Below, in pieces: positions 20,261 through 33,500 of a DNA stretch of 64,000 bases. Source of the stretch: Sporosarcina beigongshangi (lineage in GTDB: Bacteria; Actinomycetota; Actinomycetes; Actinomycetales; Micrococcaceae). The stretch is from assembly GCF_016820535.1 (NCBI RefSeq), contig NZ_JADHDY010000005.1, positions 1 through 64,000 on the forward strand, written 5' to 3'. The notes below the pieces were generated by a model. That model searched no databases, was not told the origin of the DNA, and saw only the letters and a list, made by a program, of their open reading frames with translations. Position 1 is the first letter of the stretch; every line of letters begins with the position of its first letter. Position numbers and translations under genes: made by a program.

Positions 20261-20691
20261 GGTTGGTTGAGTTTCCAGAGCTGTGAGCCGAGCCCAGCCG
20301 CTAGGACGTGTGCCTGCTCTAGAGGTAGCCACCAGCACTCCCATGTTTCAGTTTTTCCGCCGCATGAAGGGTCCTCTTCTCCGGCGACCCAACGGCGTGA
20401 TAGATCCTGCTGTGGGACTTCTAGCTCAAAGAAATACCGGTGTGCGATTTCATCTCGCATAGGACGTACATCGTAAGCTGCCGTTCCAAGTTCCCGGCTG
20501 ACACTTCCTACAATGCCGGTTTCTTCAAAGAGCTCTCGCATTGCTGCTCGCTTAGGAGTTTCCCCAGGTTTTATGCTCCCGGCAGGTACTTGAACTCCCG
20601 TGACATGCATGGGGTGTTGTAAATGGGTAAAGACCAGTAGATGCCCGTCTTGGACGACGTAGCAAACAGCTTTTTCTTTCACTTGGGGCAT
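20257..20691 (-). CDS. Nudix hydrolase
   Basis: A 144-residue Nudix protein that hydrolyses a nucleoside diphosphate linked to some other moiety. The Nudix box reads GSIKPGETPKRAAMRELFEETGIVG, with the REXXEEXG core REL-FEETG intact. Two more features, YFFELE and ETWECWWLPLEQA, fit small standalone Nudix enzymes. It shares the lower GC of the convergent kinase-like gene, and their 3' ends overlap by 4 bases, so the pair probably arrived together. Confidence 0.85.
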   Translation of the reverse strand: MPQVKEKAVCYVVQDGHLLVFTHLQHPMHVTGVQVPAGSIKPGETPKRAAMRELFEETGIVGSVSRELGTAAYDVRPMRDEIAHRYFFELEVPQQDLSRRWVAGEEDPSCGGKTETWECWWLPLEQAHVLAAGLGSQLWKLNQP

Positions 20692-20948
20692 TTATTGAGA
20701 GTATCAGCGGCCGTAAGTAGCTGTCCCGTAAGCCGGTCCTCCGGCGGTCCAACCAGGGCCAAGGTTCTTCTGAACAAACATCCGGGCGTCTCAGCGGCCG
20801 CCGGATACCCGCATAGCCTGCCCGCAAAAATGCCCGGTAACCCTATACGGGGCAACATTTGAAGGTCTTCAGGCGCGATTGAGTCAGGGTCTGGTGGTCC
20901 ATGTGTAGTGAGATTGGCACAGTTTAGGTGAGGCGGGACAATCGTCAA

Positions 20949-20993
20949 CGCAGTTGTTGGACCGACTCCACTGGTCGTGGCCCAACAACTGCG
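20949..20993. repeat. hairpin between Nudix gene and argR
   Basis: A perfect 12-bp stem (20949-20960 with 20982-20993) contains a further GACC/GGTC pairing in its loop. It lies in the 366-base gene-free stretch 20692-21057, where I see no other coding signal. It may mark the right edge of the acquired kinase/Nudix segment or act as a terminator. Confidence 0.4.
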
Positions 20994-21010
20994 GTAGCGA
21001 GCCTGGGAGC

Positions 21011-21033
21011 GGCCGGCGGGTGAGCCGCCGGCC
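21011..21033 (-). terminator. argR terminator
   Basis: A perfect 9-bp GC stem (21011-21019 with 21025-21033) with a 5-base loop, 24 bases past the argR stop codon. It ends the argCJBDFR operon. Confidence 0.6.
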
Positions 21034-21057
21034 AGTCGGGTTGCCGTCCGGCGGGGC

Positions 21058-21591
21058 TCAGGCGCCGGCGCCGGACTCCGCCGCGAATTGCAGGAAGCGC
21101 TCGGCCACGTCGGTGCCGCCCATGGGTTCGCGGGTGATGACCATGACGGTGTCATCGCCGGCGATCGTGCCCAAGATGGCCGGCATGACGGAATGGTCAA
21201 TCGCCAGGGCCAGGAAGTTTGCCGCCCCCGGCGGGGTGCGCAGCACGGCAATGTTGGCCGAACCCTCAGCCGTGACAAGCAGTTCCCCACACAGCCGGAC
21301 GAGCCGCGTGTCCAGCAGCTCCTGCGACGAGGCTGCGTGGACGCTGCGGTCACCACCCTCCCGGGGCAGCGCGTAAATCAGTCCGCCGTCCTTGCCCCGC
21401 ACCCTCACGGCCCGCAGTTCCACGAGGTCGCGGGACAGCGTGGCCTGCCCCACCACGAGGCCCTCGTCGGCCAACAGGGAAGCCAGCTCCGCCTGCGACC
21501 GCACGGCGCGGCTGGTCAACAGCGCCTGCACCCGGGCCTGCCGGGCTGTCTTGGTGGCCGGCATGCCTGCAGGGACCTGGGGCTTCGTCAT
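21058..21591 (-). CDS. argR: arginine repressor
   Basis: ArgR is the arginine-sensing hexameric repressor of arginine biosynthesis genes. The N-terminal winged helix includes SQAELASLLADEGLVVGQATLSRDL. The C-terminal oligomerisation and arginine-binding domain includes the GTIAGDDTVMVI signature. At 177 residues it is slightly longer than the usual 150-170, with extra residues at both ends. Its ATG lies 2 bases past the argF stop, so it is coupled. Its targets probably include the ARG box before argG and the half-sites before argC. Confidence 0.95.
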   Translation of the reverse strand: MTKPQVPAGMPATKTARQARVQALLTSRAVRSQAELASLLADEGLVVGQATLSRDLVELRAVRVRGKDGGLIYALPREGGDRSVHAASSQELLDTRLVRLCGELLVTAEGSANIAVLRTPPGAANFLALAIDHSVMPAILGTIAGDDTVMVITREPMGGTDVAERFLQFAAESGAGA

Positions 21592-21593
21592 GG

Positions 21594-23898
<2,305 letters not shown>

Positions 23899-23899
<1 letters not shown>

Positions 23900-24795
23900 T
23901 ATTTCTCATCCTCATCCGGGAAAATTTGGGTTCCGTTGCCCTCAAAAGTCATCAATTCCAGCAGCACCGAGTGGGCGCTTCGGCCGTCGACGACGGCGGC
24001 ACGGGCCACGCCGCCGTCGACTGCGGCCAGGCAGGCACCCATCTTGGGGATCATGCCCGCTTCCAGGGTCGGCAGCATCCCGCGGAGGGTGCCGGCGCTG
24101 AGCTCGCTCAGGAGCGAGGACTTGTCCGGCCAGTTCGCGTAGAGGCCCTCGACGTCGGTCAGGATCACCAGGCGCGAGGCCTCCAGTGCCACGGCCAGGG
24201 CCGCCGCGGCGGTGTCTGCGTTGACGTTCAGCACGGTCGAGGCGTCTCCCACCTCGGGGGCCACGGTGGAGATGACGGGAATCCGGCCGGCCTCAAGGAG
24301 GTCCAGGATGGCGCCGGGGTTCACCCCGACAACCTCGCCCACGAGGCCCAGGTCCACGGGCAGCCCGTCCACGACGGTGCCGGTGCGCTCGGCCTGCAGC
24401 AGGGCGCCGTCTTCGCCTGACAGCCCGACGGCGTAGGGCCCGTGTTCGTTGATCAGGCCCACGAGTTCGCGCCCCACCTGGCCGGTGAGGACCATGCGCA
24501 CAACATCCATGGCCTCCGGTGTGGTGACGCGCAGCCCGCCCTTGAACTCGCTCTGGATGTCCAGCCGCTTGAGCATGGCGTTGATCTGCGGCCCGCCGCC
24601 GTGCACCACCACGGGCTTGATGCCCACATGGTGCATGAACACGATGTCCTCGGCGAAGGCGCGTCGGAGCTCGTCGTTGATCATGGCGTTGCCGCCGTAC
24701 TTGACCACCACCACCGTGCCCGCGAACTGCTGGATCCAGGGCAGCGCCTCAATCAGCGTGCCGGCCTTGTCCTGCGCGGTTTCCACCGAAGTCAT
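23899..24795 (-). CDS. argB: acetylglutamate kinase
   Basis: ArgB phosphorylates N-acetylglutamate, often the arginine-feedback-controlled step. It has [10 protein letters not shown] near the N-terminus, [12 protein letters not shown] for substrate binding, and [16 protein letters not shown] chose ATG 24795 (298 aa) because AAGGA lies 7 bases upstream; ATG codons at 24798 and 24810 are alternatives, but the latter would include the ribosome site. A 207-base structured non-coding gap separates it from argJ. Confidence 0.95.
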
Positions 24796-24875
24796 CATGT
24801 TTTCCTTCAATCCTGTTGTTTACTGCTCTGCAGCGTTTCCAACTCTCGCAACACCGACCCGGCCGTGCCAGCCAG

Positions 24876-24975
24876 GCGACTGGGCCGGCATTTTTGTAGC
24901 CCGGCGTAAAGGAGACGCCAAAGGCCGCTAGCGGCCGACGCGTCGGATAGCCGGGCGGAAAATGCCGGACAGTCG
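24876..24975. repeat. long imperfect inverted repeat between argJ and argB
   Basis: The arms 24876-24904 and 24951-24974 pair through GCGACTG, CCGGCATTTT and CCCGGC with small internal loops, about 23 base pairs in all. Inside lie two overlapping perfect palindromes, GGCCGCTAGCGGCC (24923-24936) and CCGACGCGTCGG (24935-24946). The element fills half of the 207-base non-coding gap inside an otherwise tightly packed arg operon. It could fold in the mRNA or be a small mobile repeat. Confidence 0.55.
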
Positions 24976-25002
24976 TCGGAGCCAGCCACCGCGACCACCG
25001 GG

Positions 25003-27266
<2,264 letters not shown>

Positions 27267-27350
27267 TTCGAATTTTGCCGCCGGATTTCCGTCCTATGAT
27301 GATCTTGGGGCATGCCCCTTCCGTACCAGCCAAGTGATTGGGAGTTCATC

Positions 27351-28325
27351 ATGACCGAGCAGTGCAACGCAATCGTCGCCGCGACCAAGGGCGGTCCGGA
27401 CGTCCTGCAGCTTGCGCAGGTGCCCATGCCTGTTGCCGGTCCCGGCCAATTGCTGGTCAAGATCGCCGCCGTGGGAGTGAACTTCATTGAGAGCTACCAG
27501 CGTGAGGGCATTTACCCCGTGCAGTTCCCGTTCACCCCCGGGGCCGAGGCTGCCGGCACCGTCGTCGCCGTGGGCCCGGGCGTCACCGACCATGCCGTCG
27601 GGGACCGCGTTGCCACTGCCGAGGGCATCGGCTGCTATGCCGAGTACGCACTCTTCCCCGCCGACGCCGCCCTGCCCGTCCCTGCCGCCGTGCCCCTCGA
27701 TGTGGCCGCCGCACTCCCCCTGCAGGGCATGACGGCGCACTACCTCATTAATTCCACGTACCACGTTGAGCCCGGCCAGACGGTGCTGCTGCATGCCGGT
27801 GCCGGCGGCGTGGGGCTGCTGCTGACCCAGTTGCTCAAGGAGCGCGGGGCCCGCGTCATCACCACCGTCTCCACCGAGGAGAAGGAGGAGCTCTCGCGCG
27901 TTGCCGGGGCCGACGAGGTGCTGCGCTACGAGGGCTTTGCCGAGCAGGTCCGTTTTCTCACCGACGGCGTGGGTGTGGATGTGGTGTACGACGGCGTGGG
28001 CAAGGACACCTTCGACGGTTCCCTCGCGTCGCTGCGCACCAGGGGGACGCTCGTGCTGTTTGGCGGCGCATCGGGCCAGGTCCCCCCGTTTGACCTGCAG
28101 CGCCTGAACGCCGGCGGATCCCTGACGGTGGTGCGGCCCAAGCTGGCCGACTACCTGCTCAACGCACAGGAACGCGTATGGCGTTCCACCGAGGTGTTCA
28201 ATGCCGCCTCCACCGGCCACCTGGCCGCACGCATCGGTGCCCGCTTCCCGCTGGCCGAGGCGGGGGCGGCCCACACGGCGCTGCAGGGGCGCGCCACCAC
28301 AGGCAAGGTCATCCTCGAGCCGTAG
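27351..28325 (+). CDS. quinone oxidoreductase (QOR) family
   Basis: A 324-residue zinc-independent MDR reductase, close to NADPH:quinone reductase QorA. It has the N-terminal VNFIESYQREGIYPVQFPFTPGAEAAGTV region and the nucleotide-binding loop HAGAGGVGLLLTQL, and ends in GRATTGKVILEP. GGGAG lies 6 bases before ATG 27351. It is divergent from argC with 135 bases between. It is a distant relative of the 6259 gene but not a recent duplicate. Confidence 0.9.
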   Translation: MTEQCNAIVAATKGGPDVLQLAQVPMPVAGPGQLLVKIAAVGVNFIESYQREGIYPVQFPFTPGAEAAGTVVAVGPGVTDHAVGDRVATAEGIGCYAEYALFPADAALPVPAAVPLDVAAALPLQGMTAHYLINSTYHVEPGQTVLLHAGAGGVGLLLTQLLKERGARVITTVSTEEKEELSRVAGADEVLRYEGFAEQVRFLTDGVGVDVVYDGVGKDTFDGSLASLRTRGTLVLFGGASGQVPPFDLQRLNAGGSLTVVRPKLADYLLNAQERVWRSTEVFNAASTGHLAARIGARFPLAEAGAAHTALQGRATTGKVILEP

Positions 28326-28356
28326 CGGCTTCCCGCCACCCACCCGACGCCGCACC

Positions 28357-28431
28357 ACATAATCGCCACTTTTGCCCAACGCTGCATCACATAATCGCCA
28401 CATTTGCCCAACGCTGCATCACGTGGTCGCC
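28357..28431. repeat. 32-base tandem direct repeat
   Basis: Two 32-base copies (28357-28388 and 28389-28420) differ at one base, and a degenerate third copy begins at 28421 (ACGTGGTCGCC). Each unit contains ATAATCGCCAC and GCCCAACGCTGCATC. They lie at the start of the 435-base gene-free stretch 28326-28760, which otherwise holds only the ribosome site of the next lipoprotein gene. Origin unknown. Confidence 0.7.
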
Positions 28432-28760
28432 GGACCAACCCCGGCGCGGGCACACCCATGGCCAGGTGCTCCATCCCGTGGACCGGTACATTGAAAGAGG
28501 CACCGGCGTGCCGCGCCGCCCATTACAGCCGACCACCGGCAGCCACGCACAATAGCCGCACAGCCGCCGAAAGTGTGAACACGCACACGGAATCGCCGTT
28601 CAACGTGCCCCATGCCACGTCATGTTGCGCTGCGAAGTGGACTTTGGGGCCCGCAGGCTGTGATCGTTGTAGGCGCCAAAATGCGCGCAACAGGCCCACA
28701 TAGGCACGATCCCGCTGTCACGCCCAAGCCCGTGAAGCGGCGCCCAAGGAGCTGCCCCGA

Positions 28761-29480
28761 TTGAAGAAGTCCCCCACCACCGCGTTCACATGCCTCGCCC
28801 TGGCGGCGGCACTGTCGCTGACTGCCTGCGGCAACGACGCCCCCTCCGCCGCAGATCCCAACGCACCGGCGCCATCCCAGCAGTCTGCTGACAACACGCC
28901 CGCAACCCAGGACCAGGTGGCCGCCGTTGAACCGGCTGCCGGAGCAAGCAGCACCGCCGGCGCCGCGGCCACAGCCTCGGCGTCCGCAACGCCCACGGCA
29001 CGGCCGTCCAACGCCCCGATTTCCGAGGAGAAATCAGTTGACGCCGCACTTGCCGCCTACAGTGAATACCTGACGGCCTACATCGGCATCGCCGGCCGGG
29101 GCGGCACCGACGAGTCCCCGCTCGCAGCAATTGCCCCCGACCTCATCAACGGCGGACACGCCAGCCAGGCGTTTGCAGCCCTGGCCGGCAGTGGCAACCA
29201 CGCCACGGGGACACTCAACTACAAGCTGCTCGACGTCAGCGTGAGCACCCTCGCGCCCGAAGGCGGCGGCAGCATGGTCCCGTGGGGACAGGTGGACATG
29301 CAGCTCTGCCTGGACAAGACCAAGTTCAGCATCATGAACGCCGACGGCGACACGGAAGACGCCGAAGGCCCCGATCAGCTGCTCTACACGTCCCAGGCCG
29401 TGTGGAAGGACGGAAAATGGGTCATTTCCAAGGACTGGATGGCCAACGGCACCGCCACGGAGTGCGCCGCCGCCCAGTGA
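28761..29480 (+). CDS. secreted lipoprotein of unknown function
   Basis: A 239-residue predicted lipoprotein. The start is TTG at 28761, supported by AAGGAG 9 bases upstream and by the signal peptide (KK, then a hydrophobic core) ending in the lipobox SLTAC with the lipidated cysteine at 23. Residues 24-90 are an Ala/Pro/Ser/Thr-rich linker of the kind that spans peptidoglycan. The compact C-terminal domain (about 90-239, with AALAAYSEYLTAYIGIAGRGG and VWKDGKWVISKDWM) resembles small NTF2-like extracytoplasmic domains in layout only. Function unknown. Confidence 0.75.
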   Translation: MKKSPTTAFTCLALAAALSLTACGNDAPSAADPNAPAPSQQSADNTPATQDQVAAVEPAAGASSTAGAAATASASATPTARPSNAPISEEKSVDAALAAYSEYLTAYIGIAGRGGTDESPLAAIAPDLINGGHASQAFAALAGSGNHATGTLNYKLLDVSVSTLAPEGGGSMVPWGQVDMQLCLDKTKFSIMNADGDTEDAEGPDQLLYTSQAVWKDGKWVISKDWMANGTATECAAAQ

Positions 29481-29540
29481 CGGCCAACCGCCGTCGACCG
29501 GGCCACGCGTGACTGAGCCACCGGGGCAACAATAAAAGGG

Positions 29541-29567
29541 GAGGCCCCGGCACAGTGCCGGGGCCTC
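29541..29567 (-). terminator. intrinsic terminator of doxX-like gene (minus strand)
   Basis: A perfect 12-bp stem (29541-29552 with 29556-29567) and a 3-base loop. On the minus strand it is followed by CCCTTTTATTGTT, so it is a classical T-tailed terminator in that direction. It also lies 60 bases past the plus-strand lipoprotein gene and may stop both. I see nothing else in the 127 bases between it and the doxX-like gene. Confidence 0.8.
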
Positions 29568-29694
29568 TGACGTTCCACCGCCGCGGCCGCCGTAGCTGAT
29601 GACGGACACCGGCTTCGTTTGCCATTCGCGGAAGAGGCAGTCGACGGCGTTCTTCAGCGATGCCGGATAGCCGCCGACGCGGGCGGGGCGGACG

Positions 29695-30054
29695 CTAGCC
29701 CCAGATGACCCAGCCTGCGGCGACAGCCGAGGCAACCAGGCCGAGCACCAGGCTGGGCGCGAACGGCTCCTTGCGGCGCACGTGCAGCACGATCGCCACA
29801 ATCATGGTGATGGACAGGCCGATGGCGGCGACGGGGGTCAGCCATGCGGCAATGCCCGTCGAGGCCGGCAGTAGCATGCCCAGTGCACCCAGCACTTCAA
29901 CAATGCCGATACCCCTGAGCTGCCCGGGCGTCACGACTTCCACCCAGGCCATCCTTTCGCGGACCTGGCTGTGCGGGGTGATGATCTTCATGGTCCCCGC
30001 CATGGCGAATGCCGCGGCAAGAACGGCGGTGACAATCCAAAGGGCAATGATCAT
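29695..30054 (-). CDS. DoxX-like small membrane protein
   Basis: A 119-residue protein with four predicted transmembrane helices (IIALWIVTAVLAAAFAMAGTMK; IGIVEVLGALGMLLP; LTPVAAIGLSITMIVAIVLHV; LVLGLVASAVAAGWVIW), the DoxX layout. DoxX-type proteins are associated with redox or thiol homeostasis and quinone systems in other bacteria; the role here is unknown. GGGAGA sits 4 bases before ATG 30054. An AATGCATGCATT palindrome lies about 50 bases upstream. Confidence 0.8.
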   Translation of the reverse strand: MIIALWIVTAVLAAAFAMAGTMKIITPHSQVRERMAWVEVVTPGQLRGIGIVEVLGALGMLLPASTGIAAWLTPVAAIGLSITMIVAIVLHVRRKEPFAPSLVLGLVASAVAAGWVIWG

Positions 30055-30103
30055 GCGGTCTCCCAACAGAAGGTTGACTTATTGTTTCTGTTTGATGCCA
30101 ATC

Positions 30104-30115
30104 AATGCATGCATT
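30104..30115. promoter_or_regulatory. possible operator upstream of doxX-like gene
   Basis: A perfect 12-base palindrome AATGCATGCATT, 50 bases upstream of the doxX-like start, resembles MarR/HxlR-type operators in symmetry and AT content. No regulator gene is adjacent, so this is only a candidate. Confidence 0.3.
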
Positions 30116-30129
30116 TGAATGTATTCCGG

Positions 30130-30450
30130 CAGCGCGCTGCACAGGCTGCGCCCTTGCTCGCGGACCCGGCGCGGACCGGCCTTCCTGGCCCAGCGCCGCC
30201 ACCGCCACGACTTGGCGCGTGCGACCCCGCCGTTGAGCAGGCGGATGCACCGGGAGGTGATGCGGTCCAGGATTGCCCCGGCCCTTCAGCATGGAACCCT
30301 CCAATTCGCACGGCCCGGTACATGATGGACAGGCATTGGGAGCGCAGGGCCGACGGCGCCACCAGCTGGTGTCCGGCGGCGATGTCCATGGTGCCGATGG
30401 CCAACGCGATGCCTGCCGGCGGGTCATTGCCGAAGCGGGCCACCCCAGCT
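30130..30450 (-). pseudogene. decayed PIN-domain (VapC-like) toxin gene
   Basis: In one minus-strand frame the sequence encodes GHQLVAPSALRSQCLSIM then YRAVR, which is the central motif of a VapC-type PIN family. After a frameshift near 30275 another frame continues LDRITSRCIRLLNGGVARAKSW, the next block of the same family. The acidic active-site residues expected near the N- and C-termini and a start codon with ribosome site cannot be placed, and no antitoxin gene is present. I therefore read it as a frameshifted remnant. It fills most of the gap 30055-30541. Confidence 0.5.
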
Positions 30451-30492
30451 ATCGGCGGCCGCCCCGGGGACGGCAATGGTGCGCAATGGAAA

Positions 30493-30527
30493 GGGCCGGC
30501 CCGGGTGTCAACCACCTGGACCGGCCC
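30493..30527 (-). terminator. terminator of the amylopullulanase gene
   Basis: GGGCCGG (30493-30499) pairs with CCGGCCC (30521-30527) and the stem continues inward through CCGGGTG/CACCTGG around a 5-base loop. It lies 15 bases past the stop codon at 30542. The minus-strand continuation is TTTCC, a short pyrimidine tail. Confidence 0.65.
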
Positions 30528-30541
30528 CTGGCCTTGGTTCG

Positions 30542-33500
30542 CTAGCCTTGCCGCGCCCTCCCCTGCTGCCAGCGTCGGCCGACCACGAACACGGCCGCTC
30601 CTGCCAGCAGCATGAGCATGGCCACGCCACCGATCCGCAGCACGTTGGAGCCGGTGCTGGCGAGGTCGCTGTCGCCGGCAGCCTGAACCGTGGAGGGCGG
30701 GTCGACGGCGGCCGGGCTTGAGGCCTGGGCCGACGGCGCATCCGTCACCGCTGTGCCGCCGTCACCGTTGCCGGTTCCATTGTCAGTGCCTGATCCGGTG
30801 CCGTTGTCCGTGCCGGATCCGGTGCCGTTGCCGGTTCCGTCGTCCGTTCCGTTGCCGTTCCCGTCATCGGTTCCTTCGCCGGGCTCGTCGACACCGCCGC
30901 CCGGCTCTACCGGGGCCGCGTCCAGGAGGACAGCCACCGTACGGGCGGGAACGTTGACGGTTCCGCTCTTGGCATCCCAGGTAGTTTCCTTGACCAAGGA
31001 GTCCGTGCCGTTCTGCTGGATGGGCGAGAGGGCGAAGTCCCTGCCTGCCAGCGAGCCAACGGTCTGGCTGATGGCCTCGGTGCCGGCGTTGAAGACCACC
31101 AGTGCGCCGTCGAGCGCGGGATCGGCGTCTTCACCCGCCAGGTCGTCGATGCTCATCGTGATGACACCCGGTGTTGCCTCGGTTCCGCTTCCGGGGAAGG
31201 AAACCTTTTGCTCAATGAGCTCGGCGGAGCCAAGGCGCAGCAGCCCAATTGACGAGCGCAGGCGCAACAGGTCCAGCGCACCGGCTTCGGCCGCGGCGAT
31301 GTCTGCCGCTGCCGGCTTGTTCGCGGCATTGGCCAGCAGCGGAGCCATGGCCGCCCACTGGTCGCCGTTGTCGGCCTTGGGCGGCAGGCCGGAGCCGAAG
31401 GTCGACTCCTGCCCGGTCCAGTCGATGCGGTTGAACCAGTCTCCGGAGTTGTAGCTGTTGCGGTCCAGGGACTTGGAGCGCAGCAGCTCCGTTCCTGCGT
31501 GCCAGAACGACGGAGTTTGGGCCAGTGTTGCGGTTGCCAGGGACAGGGTGTTCATGCGCACACGGTCGGCCATGGTCGTCTCGGCCGGCAGTTTGAGCAT
31601 GCCGATGTCGAACAGTGTTTCGTTGTCGTGCGCGTCAACGTAGCTGATGATCTCATCGGGCTGGCTGGCGTAGCCGGCCTTTGCTCCACGGTAGTCCAGA
31701 TCGGCTCCCTTGGTGTCGTTGCCGTCCGAGGCCGTCAGCGTGTAGTCGGCCAGGTTTCCGGCCAGGCCGAGCTTGACCAGGTCGGTTTGGTGGGCAAGGT
31801 CGGCCAGTGCCTGCTCCGGCGTGCCGTTGATCGCCGCGCCGTTCGGGTCGGTTCCCAGGCCGGTGCCGAAGCCCTGCTGGAACTTGGTGTCGCCTGCCAC
31901 GGGGCTGCCGCCGTGCACGGCATCGCGCAACCGGTCGCTGAACGTGGCGATCTTGGTTCCGGCGAGCTGGCCCTGGCTTGCCTGCTCGAAGAGTGCGTTG
32001 TCCGCGACCTCCCCGAAGTTCCAGCCTTCTCCGTACAGCAGGATGGACTTGCCGTCCACGCCGTCGTTTTCAAGGGTCAGTGCATCCAGGGCTGCCCGGA
32101 CTGCGAGCATGTTCTCCTTGGAGTGGTGTCCCATGAGGTCGAAGCGGAAGCCGTCAACCTTGTATTCGCGGGCCCAGAGGACCACGGAGTCGACCATGAG
32201 CTTCTCTGCGGCCTTGTGTTCCGTTGCAACGTTGTCACAGCAGGTGGAGGTTTGCACCTTTCCATTGGCGTCCAGGCGCTGGTAGTAGCCGGGGACCAGC
32301 TTGTCCAAAACGGACTTGTCGGACTGTCCGGAGGCTGCCGTGTGGTTGTACACCTGGTCCAGGACCACCTGCAGGCCGGTTGCGTGCAGTGCGCCTACCA
32401 TCTCGCGGAATTCGGAGACCCGGGCACCGCCTTCGGGGTTGACGGAGTAGGAGCCTTCCGGTGTCTGGAAGTGGAAGGGGTCGTAGCCCCAGTTGTAGCC
32501 GTCCGTGTCGGCCACCGCACCGGCGCAGGCCTGCTGCTGCTCGGATGCGGGGTCCATCGAGGCAAGGTCGCAGTCCGGAGCTTTCTGGGCTGAGCGGTCC
32601 TCCTCAATGGTGGCCAGGTCGAACGTGGGAAGCAGGTGCACGGTGTTGATGCCGGCTTCTGAAAGTTGGCGCAGCTGGGCAGTGCCGGCGCTGTCGCGGG
32701 TGAAGGCGCGGTAGGTGCCGCGCTCCTCGGCAGGCACGGTGGTGTCGCCGATGGAGAAGTCCCGAACGTGCAGTTCGTAGATCGAGCGGTCAACCTGCTT
32801 CTCGATCACCGGCGCTGCCGTGGCTGCCCACTGCTCGGGAGCCCAGGCGCGTGAATCCATGTCCACAGCGACCGAACGGAGCGAGTTGGTGGTCAGCGCC
32901 ACGGAGTACGGGTCTGTCACCTGGTTGGTCTCGACCTTGCCCGTTGAGTGGGCGTAAACGTTGACCTCCCACAGGTACTGGGCGTTTTCCGCCACCGGGC
33001 TCGGCGCTGCCGTCCAGGTTCCTGCGGCGCCGTCCCAGGTGGCCTCGGTACGTACGGGATCACCTGTTCCGCCGGCAGGCCATGAAAGGAGGGTGGCCTG
33101 CTGGGCGGTCGGCGCCCACAGGGTGAAGCTCGGCGCACCTGCGGTCCAGGCAACTCCCAACGTCTTTTTGGCCAGCGCATCCGCGTACAGGCTGTCGAGG
33201 ACTCCGGGCAGCTGAACGCCCGTGTAGGCGCTGAGCGCACCACCGCTGGTCTGTGCGATCTGCAACTGCTCCTTCAGCAGCCCGGCGGGTGATCCGGCAG
33301 CTTTTTCCTTGCCCGCTCCGGCGGGGCGCAGCACGATGTAGCCCTTCCCCAGTGCGGGGAAGCGTGCCAGCTGCTCATCGGAGAAGCCGGCGGGGTCATA
33401 GCTGAGGGCCAAGGCGTCGCCACCTGTGACGGCACCGTCCTGCAGCTTCAGGGCTGCCGCACCGGAATGGAACAGCTGCCAGGAGGTGTCCGCTGTTGAG

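Noticed and set aside
28404-28703. Short plus- and minus-strand frames in the 28326-28760 gap
   Set aside because: Compositions are arginine/proline noise with no ribosome site; one spans the tandem repeats.
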